Below are positions 7,401 through 24,811 of a DNA stretch of 24,812 nucleotides, piece by piece. The notes under the pieces were generated by a model, which did no database searches, was not told the origin of the DNA, and worked only from the letters and a program-made list of their open reading frames with translations. The translations under genes and the position numbers were made by a program. Numbering within the stretch: the stretch's first letter is position 1; every line of letters starts with the position of its first letter. Origin of the DNA: Mesostigma viride (Eukaryota; Streptophyta; Mesostigmatophyceae; Mesostigmatales; Mesostigmataceae); the NCBI GenBank assembly GCA_009746045.1, contig RPFO01000891.1, positions 903,199 through 928,010 on the forward strand, in the 5' to 3' direction.

Positions 7401-10400
7401 CAACACATCCTCGGCCCCTGTGAAGATGCCTTGGCTCCAGCGAAAATATTTTCAGGCACATGCATGGGGAAGCGCTGATCCCTTCAGGTACCCACCTCCA
7501 CCAACTTGGGCTCAGGGTATGCCTCAAACGCCGTCAGGTCGACCTTGCTCTTTTCCTGCGCAAGAACAAACACCATGAAGGGGCGACAGGAAAACAGGAA
7601 ACAACCTCGGCCGCATGGGTGTGAAACAACGACCACCAAACGAACCCTGGCCCAAGCAAGGAAGGGAGCATGCTGGGCTAAGTCAGTAAGACCAAAAAGG
7701 GTTGCTAGTGAATATAATCTGCCAGGGAACATAGAAAGCGGGTGGAATATAAATACAAGTGGCGCCTGGTTTATGTTGGTGAGTTTATGGTGGTGACCAA
7801 AGCGCCCGTCCAAGAGAACAAAATGTGCTGCAGACAGCTGTTCACAAAGCAGACAATGCCGACTTGAATGTGCAAAGTTGCACATGCTTCGGCTAGCCCA
7901 CCATCCACTGATGTGCAAGGGAGTTGGAGACCACATCTGTCAGAAACCCAGTACTGTGGGCTGTCAGAAACTGGCCGCCAGCCCCTTTCATGCCACACGC
8001 CAAATAGGCACCTGCAATAACGAGTCCGGGTGAGACCCTACCATGGCCACACGCCCTATACCTGCGGGGACAACTGCGGCACGACCCAGAGCACATGAAC
8101 ACAGGCACCTCACACTGCAGCAAACCTTCAACGAGTCCAAGCGTGGCCGTACAGCTACCGCGGCGCAGCAAAAAACGCACTGTTCTCAAGAAAACAGAAC
8201 ATGGTCCGGCCCTTATTAAAGCAGGAACTGTGCTATGCGAACCAACATTATATAAACAAAATAACAACTACGGGAAACGGGTATTATAACAATACCATGG
8301 CCATAAATGAGGAAAGCCACGTACCGTGTGCGCGGTCAGGTCGTACGCGGAGCGGTCAGCAAGCCCGACACATTCCACCCAACCGTAGCTGCACTCGATC
8401 TCGGCGTCCCAGCAGTCGCACGCGTAGTGCGCCATCTCATGCTGCAGGTGCTGGCGGAAGCGCAGCTTCTCGGGCACGATGCCGAGCTCGATCAGGAACA
8501 GGTACGTGCGCGCGATGAAGTAGCCGAGCGTCTCGTTCGCGACCGTGCCCTGATGGTGGCAGAGGGGGAAAGGGGAGGGAGCAGGGGAGCAGGGGGGAAG
8601 GAGGGGGGGAACAGTGGAAATGCAAGGGAAGGCGGGGAGTGGGAAGGCAGGGGGGAGGCGGGGGTTACGGGGGGGGGGGGGGGGGGGGGGGGGAGGAGGG
8701 GAGGAGGGGGGAAGGGAGGAGGGGAGGAGGGGAGGAGGGGAGGAGGGGAGGAGGGGAGGAGGAGGAGGGAGGAGGGGCGGAGCGGAGGAGGGGAGGAGGG
8801 GGGAAGGGAGGAGGGGAGGAGGGGAGGAGGGGAGGAGGGGAGGAGGGAGGAGGGGAGGAGGGAGGAGGGGAGGAGGGGAGGAGGGGAGGAGGGGAGGAGG
8901 GGAGGAGGGGAGGAGGGGAGGAGGGAGGAGGGAGGAGGGGAGGAGGGGAGGAGGGGAGGAGGGGAGGAGGGGAGGAGAGATGGGGAGACAAGGGTCATGG
9001 ATGTTGGGTTCAAGTTCCGAGATGAGGGAATTTGGCTTTAAGATTACGGCTTTCGGCACATGAACATTTGGGGCTTCTGGTACGAGCAGAGTGTTGGAAG
9101 TGCGAGCAGAGTGAGTCAGTACGCCACTGCGGCAGTACGGCCAAACCTCGGCGTATTGCCGGATTACGTATTACATGCGTACCATACGCGTATTATACGC
9201 CCACAGCTCAAAAAGGGCATTTTCGAGCCGCTATTCATGCTGGTAAGTCTAGCGTCATATTCTAAGGTTTTTATCCCATGGGTGTGCCTCTCAAACACTC
9301 TAACATATGCCTCAATCTTGGCGTGGCGTAAGTGCAATGCACGTGGCCTTTGATACTCACTTGGTGGTCTCATTGTATGAAGTGTGATACTCATCCACTG
9401 CCGGCATGCTCTATAGATTGCTAATTGAAATAATTCCTTATGACAACCATTAAAAAATTGATAGGTTTACGATTACTTTAAAGTTGACCCAAAAACCTGA
9501 TACAGTAAACAATAGACACGTGAACAGGATAGCACATACCAGATCAAACCGCAGATTAATTACCTACACCTTCCTTGCTGGAGCTAGCCGCATGCCCACC
9601 TCATGGGCGTCGCTGCGAGCCTTTCCCGGCCGTCGTCACTCATCATGTCAGCAATAATTTAACACATCTATCCGCGTTCAAATGTATCGACATATTTCCC
9701 ACCTAGCAACAGTTAGCACATGCACAGCGACCGGCCTGGTTTGCTGATCAAACGAGGTAGCTGCACTGAGCATAGGGTCGAGAAATCTCTGCTCACACCC
9801 AGACGTTGCCTGGGCAAGGATATAAGCTTTTTAAGACCTACCATGCCTGCAAAATTGCAGTTCAAAATGCCAAGCCATGCTCTCATATGTTCCGGTAAGA
9901 TTTATGCACCACCATGGCTGCGGACGTCAATTATTATTGTTGTGCAAGTCGGTCTCGTTTTGCCATGGATTACCCACGCCGAGAACTGGCAGAGATGACA
10001 AGCGGGACCAACCGTAGGCCCGTACATCCCGAGTACGGTTTAGGCTGCGTACCTGCCTAGGTGAGCTACGCCAAAACCAGGCCTGGCGCGAAATCCCAGA
10101 GCTCCGTGAAAAAAATACGCGAAAAATACGTATTACACGGCGTCTTTGCGTTAAGAATGCAATACGGCGTATTTCCAGTACGTTAGAATGCCCCCCCCCC
10201 CCCCCCCCCTCCTATAATACGGCGTATTTACCGTATCATACCAAGGAGACCATATCATACGGCGCACTAGCGCTCACAGAGTGCAAGCTTAGCGGGTGCC
10301 CCTTGCCCACGTTCTCCCTCTCCCGTCTGTTTTACTGCGCCAAGTCAAATGCCCGCTAGCCGCGTGTGGCAGCATAAGAAACCCCAGCACATCACCTTGC

Positions 10401-13400
10401 CCGTGGCTAGACCTATGGTGCACAACGCATGCTCGCAAAGTGGCTTCAACCACCGTTCATCGCAATCTAGGTTGGTTGGCCTCGCCTTGCCCACGGCATC
10501 ACCCAGGCGCATCATGTGTGCTTGCCGTGTTGATCACAAGGGTAAACAGTGCACGCGCCTCACCTTGCCCACGGCATCACCCAGGCGCATCATGTGTGCT
10601 TGCCGTGTTGATCACAAGGGTAAACAGTGCACGCGCCTCACCTTGCCCACGGCATCACCCAGGCGCATCATGTGTGCTTGCCGTGTTGATCACAAGGGTA
10701 AACAGTGCACGCGCCTCACCTTGCCCACGGCATCACCCAGGCGCATCATGACGGGCTTCTTGGGCCCCAGCTGCTCTGCGCGCGGGTAGAGCTGCAGGAC
10801 TAGGTCGGCCACGTTGACGAACTTGGGGTGGTTCTTGCGCTGCGGGTGCAAGAAGTGCTCGATCTCGGCCATGGTGAACTCACGCACGCGCAGCAGGCCG
10901 GCACGGGGGGAGATCTGGGGGCGCGCGGCAGCACCCACACAAACACACGCATGTGCGGACACAAACACACGCGTGTATGCGTATACATACACATTAAGTA
11001 CTAAGGTATACACGATTGGAGGCAGCATGGGGACACCCACCCACAAGCACACAAACAAGAGCACACGCGCATGCATGCCATTGGGCGCATGCATGCCATT
11101 GGGCGCACACAAACACACATGCACGCTCACGCAAGATTCACACAAACAAATACAAACAAACACACACATAGACGCACAGGCAGTGAAACTATGAATGATC
11201 CAGCCAACACCCAGTGGACGCACCCATCTTCAACCAACCGTGAAATGAACCAAATGATAACAACACGGCTCATGTGTGGTGCTGACGAATGTGCAACACA
11301 TGTCGTAGCTAACTCAGAACCTCCCTTAACGACAATGCTCCAGAAGGTGAGCATACGAGCTCAGGTGCCGTCCTAGGCATCCAATCTACGCAAAGGGGCC
11401 TCCCCAACCTACCTCATTGCGGAAGGCCTGACCGATCTGCGCCACCGCAAACGGCAGCTTGCTCCCGTTGTAGTAGAGCAGGTCGCGGAAGTTGACAAAG
11501 ATGCCCTGCGCCGTCTCAGGGCGCATATACCTGCTCATACCACGCAATCACGCAAGGTAACGCGCGAGTCAAGGGCAAGTCAAGGTCATGTAAACGGTGT
11601 GTAGAGGTATATATAAGATCAGCAAACACACGTGTATTCTATATGGTTATCATGCCGTTCACACTTGACAAGGACACCTACGATACGGTAGATATTTCAT
11701 TTGGCCGACCACATTCGCTGTGCATGCCTCGACCACCACACTTGCTGCGCACGGCTACTGTCTTATACTCGCAACGCCACCCTACCCGATGAGCGTCCCG
11801 GTCGGCCCGATCGTGGTCTGGAACATGAGGTTGAAAGGGAAAGGGTCGGTCAGCCCGTTGCCCGTGTCAGGTGCCTTGACGCCGTACGCCTTCAGCCGCT
11901 CGCCCAGCTCCTCTGCCTTGTACTCGTCCACGCGCGCGAGGTCCATGAGGCATTCCTCCTTTTTCTCGGGGGTCAGCCCACCGGGGCCGGCGTCAGCGAT
12001 GAACTTGTTGATGGCCTCCTTGAGCAGGTGGTCCGCGCTGTGGGTGGCAGGAGTAGGAGGGAAGGTTTAGAAAGTTGATGTATCATGTCAACTGAATCAT
12101 AGATCGTTTTCAACTGTGGTTTATGGCAAAGTTGTCTCGTTGTTTGCTTCTACTTGGTGGCTACCTTTCTCATAATATTTTAAATAATAGTATAACTAAT
12201 AATAACAATACTAATAAGGAGAGTGTGGGTGAGTGGTTGGGGGGGGGGCAGTGGGTAGAAGAGGGAGCCGGCAGCATACCGGAATTTATGGGGAGGGGTA
12301 CTGTAGAGGGGATGAGAGGGGGCGGCCCATAGCATGCCAGGAAAAGGGGGGGAAGAGGGGGGTTTAGGGTGCACCAAGCAGGATTAGAGGGTGCAGCTGC
12401 TGGCCCAGACAGTTGCTAAGGTGCATCCCAGAAACCACGTGAATGCGTGCCAGCTGTTGGTGGCTGGTGGATGCGTCCTTGGCTTGCACCATGTGCAGAA
12501 CATCGTGCACATTTGAGTATACTTGAGCAGACTTGCATACGAATAAAGCTGAGCCCCTGGTTATAAAACTTACGCCTTGTGATTCATCTAGATCAATAAA
12601 ACGAAACAAAACTTATTGGTAGCCTTAAAGAATTTTGCTCAGACAGCGGTGAGAAAAAGATAACGAAACACCAAGGGCCAAAAGGCGCCAGAGAAGCGCT
12701 TACCGGAAGCACGTCTGGTTCACGACGTCCTTCACCATCAGGTCGGTGAACCGATCTACATGGCCGGAGGCCTTCAGGACGGCCTCTGGCGTCACGCTGG
12801 GGCATTCGAGCTCCAGCATGGACTCCTCCAGCACAAAATGCTGTTTCCAGAAATTCAGCACGTTGGCTTTGACGGCGCAACCAGGGGGGCCATAGTCGTA
12901 AAGCCCAGCCACGCCTCCGTAAATTTTAAACGCGGGAATGTAAAAAAGACGGCGCTCCAGTGCACTGCAGACCGCCGAGCGGAATGCCTCCTGCAATACA
13001 GTCAATGCCCGCATTCGAAGTAATACCAAGCACAGACAATGTCCAGTCATATTCCGCGCTGAGGACGGTGCCAACGTACCTCGCACACGCCATGCTGCAC
13101 ATGTGCAGCAGTGCCTGACGTCAGCCGCAACAGACATGGAAATAGTTGCAAGGAAGGATATCATGAACATTCGTCCATACCAGGCTAAGTGCTTTATTTC
13201 CGGCTCCAGCCTTCGCCTCATAAGCCTTCGTAGCTGCCTCTAGTTCTAGCTTCACATTTTTTAGGGCCTCAATTGCCGCAGCAATCTGATCTTTGTCGGC
13301 CTTCGCCGCCTTCAGCGCCCGAACTGTGTCGCCTTGCGTGGTGGCGGCCTCGCGTTTCTTCGCAACCTCTGCCTCCAATGCCTTAATCTCGTCCTCGGAC

Positions 13401-13405
13401 GCCAT
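3927..13405 (-). CDS. GARS: Glycyl-tRNA synthetase, class II alpha2 type, whole gene (10 coding exons, 693 aa)
   Basis: The enzyme charges tRNA-Gly with glycine using ATP. Joining 10 exons keeps phase at every GT-AG junction and gives a full-length eukaryotic GlyRS. Residues about 5-60 form the WHEP RNA-binding helix pair. About 76-570 form the catalytic core: [23 protein letters not shown] and [14 protein letters not shown] near motif 1, [11 protein letters not shown], motif 2 at about 290-306 ([17 protein letters not shown]), [10 protein letters not shown], and motif 3 at about 540-548 (PSFGIGRII). The anticodon-binding domain starts at about 572 ([24 protein letters not shown]). An in-frame TAA sits immediately before the ATG, so this start cannot carry an organelle transit peptide, and the product is probably cytosolic. 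The wording is closer to plant than animal GlyRS. It lies head to head with the Prp40-like gene. Introns run from 190 bp to 2.17 kb; seven of nine are phase 0. Confidence 0.96.
4479..5382 (-). other. GlyRS intron 9
   Basis: This 904-bp intron lies between GTGAGC and CCGCAG. It contains a C15-G-C8 tract at 5025-5048 (G-rich in the transcript) and an imperfect repeat of a phrase near 5099-5122 and 5243-5268 (AGATCGCAG in both). No gene was recognised inside it. Confidence 0.8.
5383..5469 (-). CDS. GARS: GlyRS exon 9 (29 codons)
   Basis: The acceptor is ACATGCAG|GCC. The exon reads [20 protein letters not shown] and PLTICTTGQ. The donor is CAG|GTGAGC. The join EALV+AMSEAEA matches the family pattern EALEAMSE. 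Confidence 0.87.
5470..7000 (-). other. GlyRS intron 8
   Basis: This 1,531-bp intron has mixed composition, with AT-rich patches near 6086-6130 and 6480-6510. The open frames in it have no recognisable domains. Nothing else was seen. Confidence 0.75.
7001..7081 (-). CDS. GARS: GlyRS exon 8 (27 codons)
   Basis: The acceptor is CCTTCCAG|GCA. The exon reads [20 protein letters not shown] and IASEALV. The donor is GTG|GTGCGT; a donor 3 bases earlier (CTG|GTGGTG) is possible and would remove one Val. Confidence 0.85.
7082..7495 (-). other. GlyRS intron 7 with a C-rich stretch next to the acceptor
   Basis: In the transcript, the 60 bases before the acceptor (genomic 7084-7145) are C-rich with scattered A and T (CCCCCACCCC-type runs). 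This is a moderate version of the huge pyrimidine tract upstream of exon 6. Confidence 0.75.
7496..7555 (-). CDS. GARS: GlyRS exon 7 (20 codons)
   Basis: The acceptor is CTGCGCAG|GAA. The exon reads [20 protein letters not shown]. The donor is GAG|GTGGGT. Phase 0 at both ends. The sequence is in a variable stretch, but length and phase fit. Confidence 0.85.
7556..8324 (-). other. GlyRS intron 6
   Basis: This 769-bp intron, from GTACGT to GCGCAG, has no satellite and no recognised gene. Confidence 0.8.
8325..8549 (-). CDS. GARS: GlyRS exon 6
   Basis: The acceptor is CCACCATCAG|GGC. The exon reads [38 protein letters not shown] and [14 protein letters not shown]. The donor is ACG|GTACGT. It has 75 codons, phase 0 at both ends. 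A G/A-rich satellite starts 11 bases upstream of the acceptor. Confidence 0.95.
8562..8976. repeat. Purine satellite GGAGGAGG (8-bp unit) with a G25 run
   Basis: The plus strand is G/A only from about 8694, mostly an 8-bp unit GGAGGAGG, preceded by G25 at 8669-8693 and a looser G-rich part from 8562. On the GlyRS sense (minus) strand this is a pyrimidine tract that ends 11 bases before the exon 6 acceptor. It has the composition for triplex or quadruplex structures. Confidence 0.9.
9120..10270. repeat. Two TACG/CGTA-rich blocks about 1 kb apart, possible insertion in GlyRS intron 5
   Basis: The left block (about 9120-9200) has GGCGTATTGCC, TACGTATTACA and GCGTATTATACGC. The right block (about 10115-10265) has TACGTATTACA again and TACGGCGTATT twice. 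Repeated subterminal words are common in DNA transposons, but I found no clear terminal inverted repeats, target duplication or transposase. Confidence 0.35.
10191..10209. repeat. C19 homopolymer
   Basis: There are nineteen C in a row inside the right TACG-rich block, followed by TCCTATAATACGGCG. Its true length may differ because of sequencing or assembly error. Confidence 0.8.
10485..10750. repeat. 78-bp tandem array containing copies of a 5' splice site
   Basis: CCTTGCCCACGGCATCACCC begins at 10485, 10563, 10641 and 10719, exactly 78 bp apart. The 10719 copy is the real end of GlyRS exon 5 and its donor, and shares 32 bases (10719-10750). The other three lie in the intron and repeat the exon end [10 protein letters not shown] with a donor. 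The donor reads GGCAAG|GTGAG in the copies ending at 10642 and 10564, but GGCAAG|GCGAG in the outermost copy (10486). Confidence 0.95.
10720..10914 (-). CDS. GARS: GlyRS exon 5 (motif 2)
   Basis: The acceptor is CCCCAG|ATC. The exon reads [20 protein letters not shown] through [10 protein letters not shown] (65 codons). The donor is GGCAAG|GTGAGG, phase 0. The last 31 bases of this exon and the donor are repeated downstream in the intron in a 78-bp tandem array. Confidence 0.95.
10915..11412 (-). other. GlyRS intron 4, CA-rich with an 18-bp direct repeat
   Basis: Positions 10935-11170 are rich in ACAC words. The phrase GCGCATGCATGCCATTGG occurs twice in tandem at about 11068-11103. No gene was recognised. 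Confidence 0.8.
11413..11530 (-). CDS. GARS: GlyRS exon 4
   Basis: The acceptor is ATGAGCAG|G. The exon reads [18 protein letters not shown] and [13 protein letters not shown], the most conserved GlyRS block before motif 2. The donor is GAG|GTAGGT, phase 0. Confidence 0.95.
11531..11785 (-). other. GlyRS intron 3
   Basis: This 255-bp intron lies between GTAGGG and GAGCAG. No repeat or gene was seen. Confidence 0.8.
11786..12037 (-). CDS. GARS: GlyRS exon 3 (insertion region)
   Basis: The acceptor is CCCACAG|C. The exon reads [15 protein letters not shown] through [19 protein letters not shown], matching the GlyRS-specific insertion and the NLMFQT block. The donor is ATCGG|GTAGGG, phase 2. 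Confidence 0.93.
12038..12703 (-). other. GlyRS intron 2
   Basis: This 666-bp intron has an AT-rich patch (about 12170-12220) next to a G-rich patch (about 12239-12365, pyrimidine-rich in the transcript). No gene was recognised. Confidence 0.8.
12704..12990 (-). CDS. GARS: GlyRS exon 2 (catalytic core, motif 1 region)
   Basis: The acceptor is TATTGCAG|GAG. The exon reads [20 protein letters not shown] through [11 protein letters not shown]. The donor is TTCCG|GTAAGC. It ends in phase 2, splitting an Arg codon completed by exon 3. Confidence 0.94.
13181..13405 (-). CDS. GARS: GlyRS exon 1 (WHEP domain)
   Basis: The exon has 75 codons, starting [14 protein letters not shown], with the WHEP pattern [16 protein letters not shown] and [14 protein letters not shown]. 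The donor is CTG|GTATGG, phase 0. A TAA stop is directly upstream and in frame with the ATG. Confidence 0.93.
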
Positions 13406-13973
13406 TTAATCTAATCCAAAGTAGGCAAAGGCGGAGCCGAGGACAATGCTGATCGATTAACGTGCCCAGCAGCCTCCATCGCCTGTACTGATTTTTTATC
13501 GAGATCCGCGGGGGGCAGGAGTGTCACCGTCTTCCGAAGCGCGGCGCGGAGGCCAAACGGCGCAAGGCTGACAGGCGAAGCCTGCCGTCCCTCCTTTCGT
13601 ATCGTAGTACTTTGAAGCTAGTACAAATCCACTCGGGTGTAACTGTTCTCGTTGTTTGGGAAATGTGCTTGCACTTCCTTGCCAGCTCGATGTCCTTGCC
13701 TGTTTGCTTCCAGGCTTCCAGCAGTCGTCGTCCGCCATGCACGCTTCCAAAGCCTTTGCGTGCTGCTGGACTTCCATTGCGAGGCGTCGCACTGGCATGT
13801 TGCAGTTTAACTTATAAATGCGTACCTTCGCCTAGAGAGCTCCTGGGATAGCCCACTGCTCTCTTTAGTAATTTGAAAGCTGGGGCATGGTCAGTTGGAT
13901 ACGCTTGTTTGCAAACCAAGGTGTGTAAACGGAGCATTGACCTGCTAGCGGATAACCGACCAGCGTATCAAGA
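13406..13973. promoter_or_regulatory. Divergent promoter region between GlyRS and the Prp40-like gene
   Basis: The two start codons face away from each other with 568 bp between them, so both promoters must lie here or in the 5' UTRs. I see no clear TATA box at a fixed distance. Two overlapping open frames occur on the minus strand (13496-13798 and 13524-13742). They are helix-like in part but match no family I know. Confidence 0.6.
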
Positions 13974-22641
<8,668 letters not shown>

Positions 22642-23217
22642 GTGTGTGGCAGCGGAATGGCACCGGCACTTGCATGTGTTGTTCCGCTGCACACCCACCT
22701 GTGCACTCTTTGCTTCACCCATTCACTCTCGCATTCCTGTGTGTTTGTTTTCTTTGCCTTAAGTCGCTCAGCTTGAGACACAGCCCCATCAGGATCTCTC
22801 CTTGCCAGCATTTGCTTCCAGTTCGCATCGCCCAATAGTGGCAGCATAGTCTTGCTCACCAAGATGGTCAATGACATCATTCATGTATGACACCATTTAT
22901 GGTCAAACAGACTTAGCTGCATTACTCCCCCATTCCCCCTCTTCCGCCCCCACCTCCAAGCCCCCTAAGCTGGTCCAGTGGTTCTCCTGCTGCTAATTTT
23001 CTGCTGCCCATTCGGTAGACCCCACTACTGCGCCCCATTTGGTGGCGGTCCCATTGCTGCTTTTTGCAGCCTTCTCTGCCCCCCTGCTCACCTTGTGCTG
23101 GTGCTTTTCCCCCTCTTGTGCACGCACCCAAGTGCGTCCATCCTACTTGCTTGCCTGCTTGCTTTCCGGTCATGCACGCTTGGCTCATCTTCACGTCTGA
23201 GCCCTCTTGTGCTCTCT
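22642..23217 (+). other. Start of Prp40-like intron 10, unique part
   Basis: No continuation of the charged FF-linker sequence was found in any frame with an acceptor. The composition shifts to C/T-rich toward the right. Confidence 0.65.
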
Positions 23218-24811
23218 CCCTCTCTCCCCCGCTCCCGCTCCCGCTCCCGCTCCCGCCCCTCCCCTCCCCCTCCCCCTCCCCCTCCCCCTCCCCTCCCCCT
23301 CCCCTCCCCTCCCCCTCCCCCTCCCCCTCCCCCTCCCCCTCCCCTCCCCTCCCCTCCCCTCCCCTCCCCCTCCCCCTCCCCCTCCCCTCCCTCCCCCTCC
23401 CCTCCCCCTCCCCTCCCCCTCCCCCTCCCCTCCCCCTCCCCCTCCCCCTCCCCCTCCCCTCCCCCTCCCCCTCCCCCTCCCTCCCCTCCCCTCCCCCTCC
23501 CTCCCCTCCCCCTCCCCTCCCCTCCCCCTCCCCTCCCCCTCCCCTCCCCTCCCCCTCCCTCCCCCCTCCTCCCCCTCCCCCTCCCCTCCCCTCCCTCCCC
23601 CTCCCCTCCCCCTCCCCTCCCCCTCCCCTCCCCTCCCCTCCCCTCCCCTCCCCTCCCCTCCCCCTCCCCTCCCCTCCCCTCCCCTCCCCCTCCCCTCCCC
23701 TCCCCTCCCCCTCCCCCTCCCCTCCCCTCCCCTCCCCCTCCCCTCCCCCTCTCCCCTCCCCTCCCCTCCCCCTCCCCTCCCCTCCCCCTCCCCCTCCCCT
23801 CCCCCCCCCTCCCCCTCCCCTCCCCTCCCCCTCCCCCCTCCCCCTCCCTCCCCTCCCCTCCCCTCCCCCTCCCCCCCCCCCCCCTCCCCCCCCCCGCCCC
23901 GCCCCCTCCCCCCCCCTCCCCCCCTCCCCCCCCTCCCCCCCCCTCCTCCCCTCCCTCCCCTCCTCCCCCTCCCCCTCCCCTCCCCCTCCCTCCCTCCCCT
24001 CCCCCTCCCCTCCCCTCCCCTCCCCCTCCCCCTCCCCTCCCCTCCCCCTCCCCTCCTCCCCCCCTCCCCTCCCTCCCCCTCCCCCTCCCCCTCCCTCCCC
24101 CTCCCCTCCCCCCTCCCCTCCCCTCCCCCTCCCCTCCCCTCCCCTCCCTCCCCTCCCCCTCCCCCTCCCCTCCCCCTCCCCTCCCCCCTCCCTCCCTCCC
24201 CCTCCCCTCCCCTCCCCTCCCCCCCCTCCCCTCCCCCTCCCCCTCCCCCTCCCCCCCCCCCTCCCCCTCCCCTCCCCTCCCCTCCCCTCCCCTCCCCCTC
24301 CCCCTCCCTCCCCTCCCCTCTCCCCTCCCCTCCCCCCCCCTCCCCCTCCCCCTCCCCCTCCCCCTCCCCTCTCCCTCCCCTCCCCCTCCCCCTCCCTCCC
24401 CTCCCCCTCCCCTCCCCCTCCCCTCCCCTCCCCTCCCCTCCCCTCCCCTCCCCCTCCCCCTCCCCCTCCCCCCCCCCCTCCCCTCCCTCCCCTCCCCTCC
24501 CCCTCCCCTCCCCCTCCCCCTCCCCTCCCCCTCCCCCTCCCCTCCCCTCCCCCTCCCCTCCCCTCCCCTCCCCTCCCCCTCCCCTCCCCCTCCCCCTCCC
24601 CTCCCCCTCCCCTCCCCCCCCCTCCCTCCCCTCCCCTCCCCCTCCCCTCCCCCTCCCCCTCCCCCTCCCTCCCCTCCCCTCCCCCCTCCCCTCCCCCTCC
24701 CTCCCTCCCCTCCCCTCCTCCCTCCCCCTCCCTCCCCTCCCTCCCCTCCCCTCCCTCCCCTCCCCCCCTCGCCCCTCCCCTCCCTCCCTCCCTCCCCCTC
24801 CCCTCCCCTCC
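23218..24811 (+). repeat. About 1.55-kb almost pure pyrimidine satellite (CCCCT / CCCCCT / CCCT)
   Basis: The tract starts with a short CCCGCT hexamer array (about 23231-23256). From 23256 to 24811 I see no A and only three G (23896, 23901 and 24771). The units are mixed CCCT, CCCCT and CCCCCT without one fixed period. It lies in the Prp40-like intron on the sense strand and runs to the window edge. Confidence 0.95.

Larger units (their letters stand above)
8550..10719 (-). other. GlyRS intron 5, the largest intron (2,170 bp), built from repeats
   Basis: In transcript order it holds a 78-bp tandem array carrying copies of the exon 5 end (10719-10485), a block rich in TACG/CGTA words with a C19 run (about 10270-10080), a middle part with no recognised content, a second TACG/CGTA block (about 9210-9120), and a G/A-rich satellite (pyrimidine on the transcript, 8976-8562) next to the acceptor. 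No coding sequence was recognised inside it. Confidence 0.85.

Noticed and set aside
8268-9059. Long open frames through the purine satellite (poly-Pro/Leu/Ser or poly-Gly/Glu/Arg proteins)
   Set aside because: They are created by the 8-bp repeat. Only 8325-8549 on the minus strand is real coding sequence (GlyRS exon 6).
10296-10789. Plus-strand repeat protein with 26-residue units
   Set aside because: 78 is divisible by 3, so any frame through the array gives a repeated peptide. The minus strand holds the conserved GlyRS exon end.
23060-23215. Further Prp40-like exon after TTTTTGCAG at about 23068
   Set aside because: No frame after this AG reads like the charged FF linker expected after DLEKKEEEEKQMEK.
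23256-24811. Telomere or subtelomeric repeat at the window end
   Set aside because: At a right-hand chromosome end the plus strand should be G-rich toward the tip, but here it is C-rich. The units (CCCT, CCCCT, CCCCCT mixed) are not a regular telomere repeat, and the tract continues an intron.
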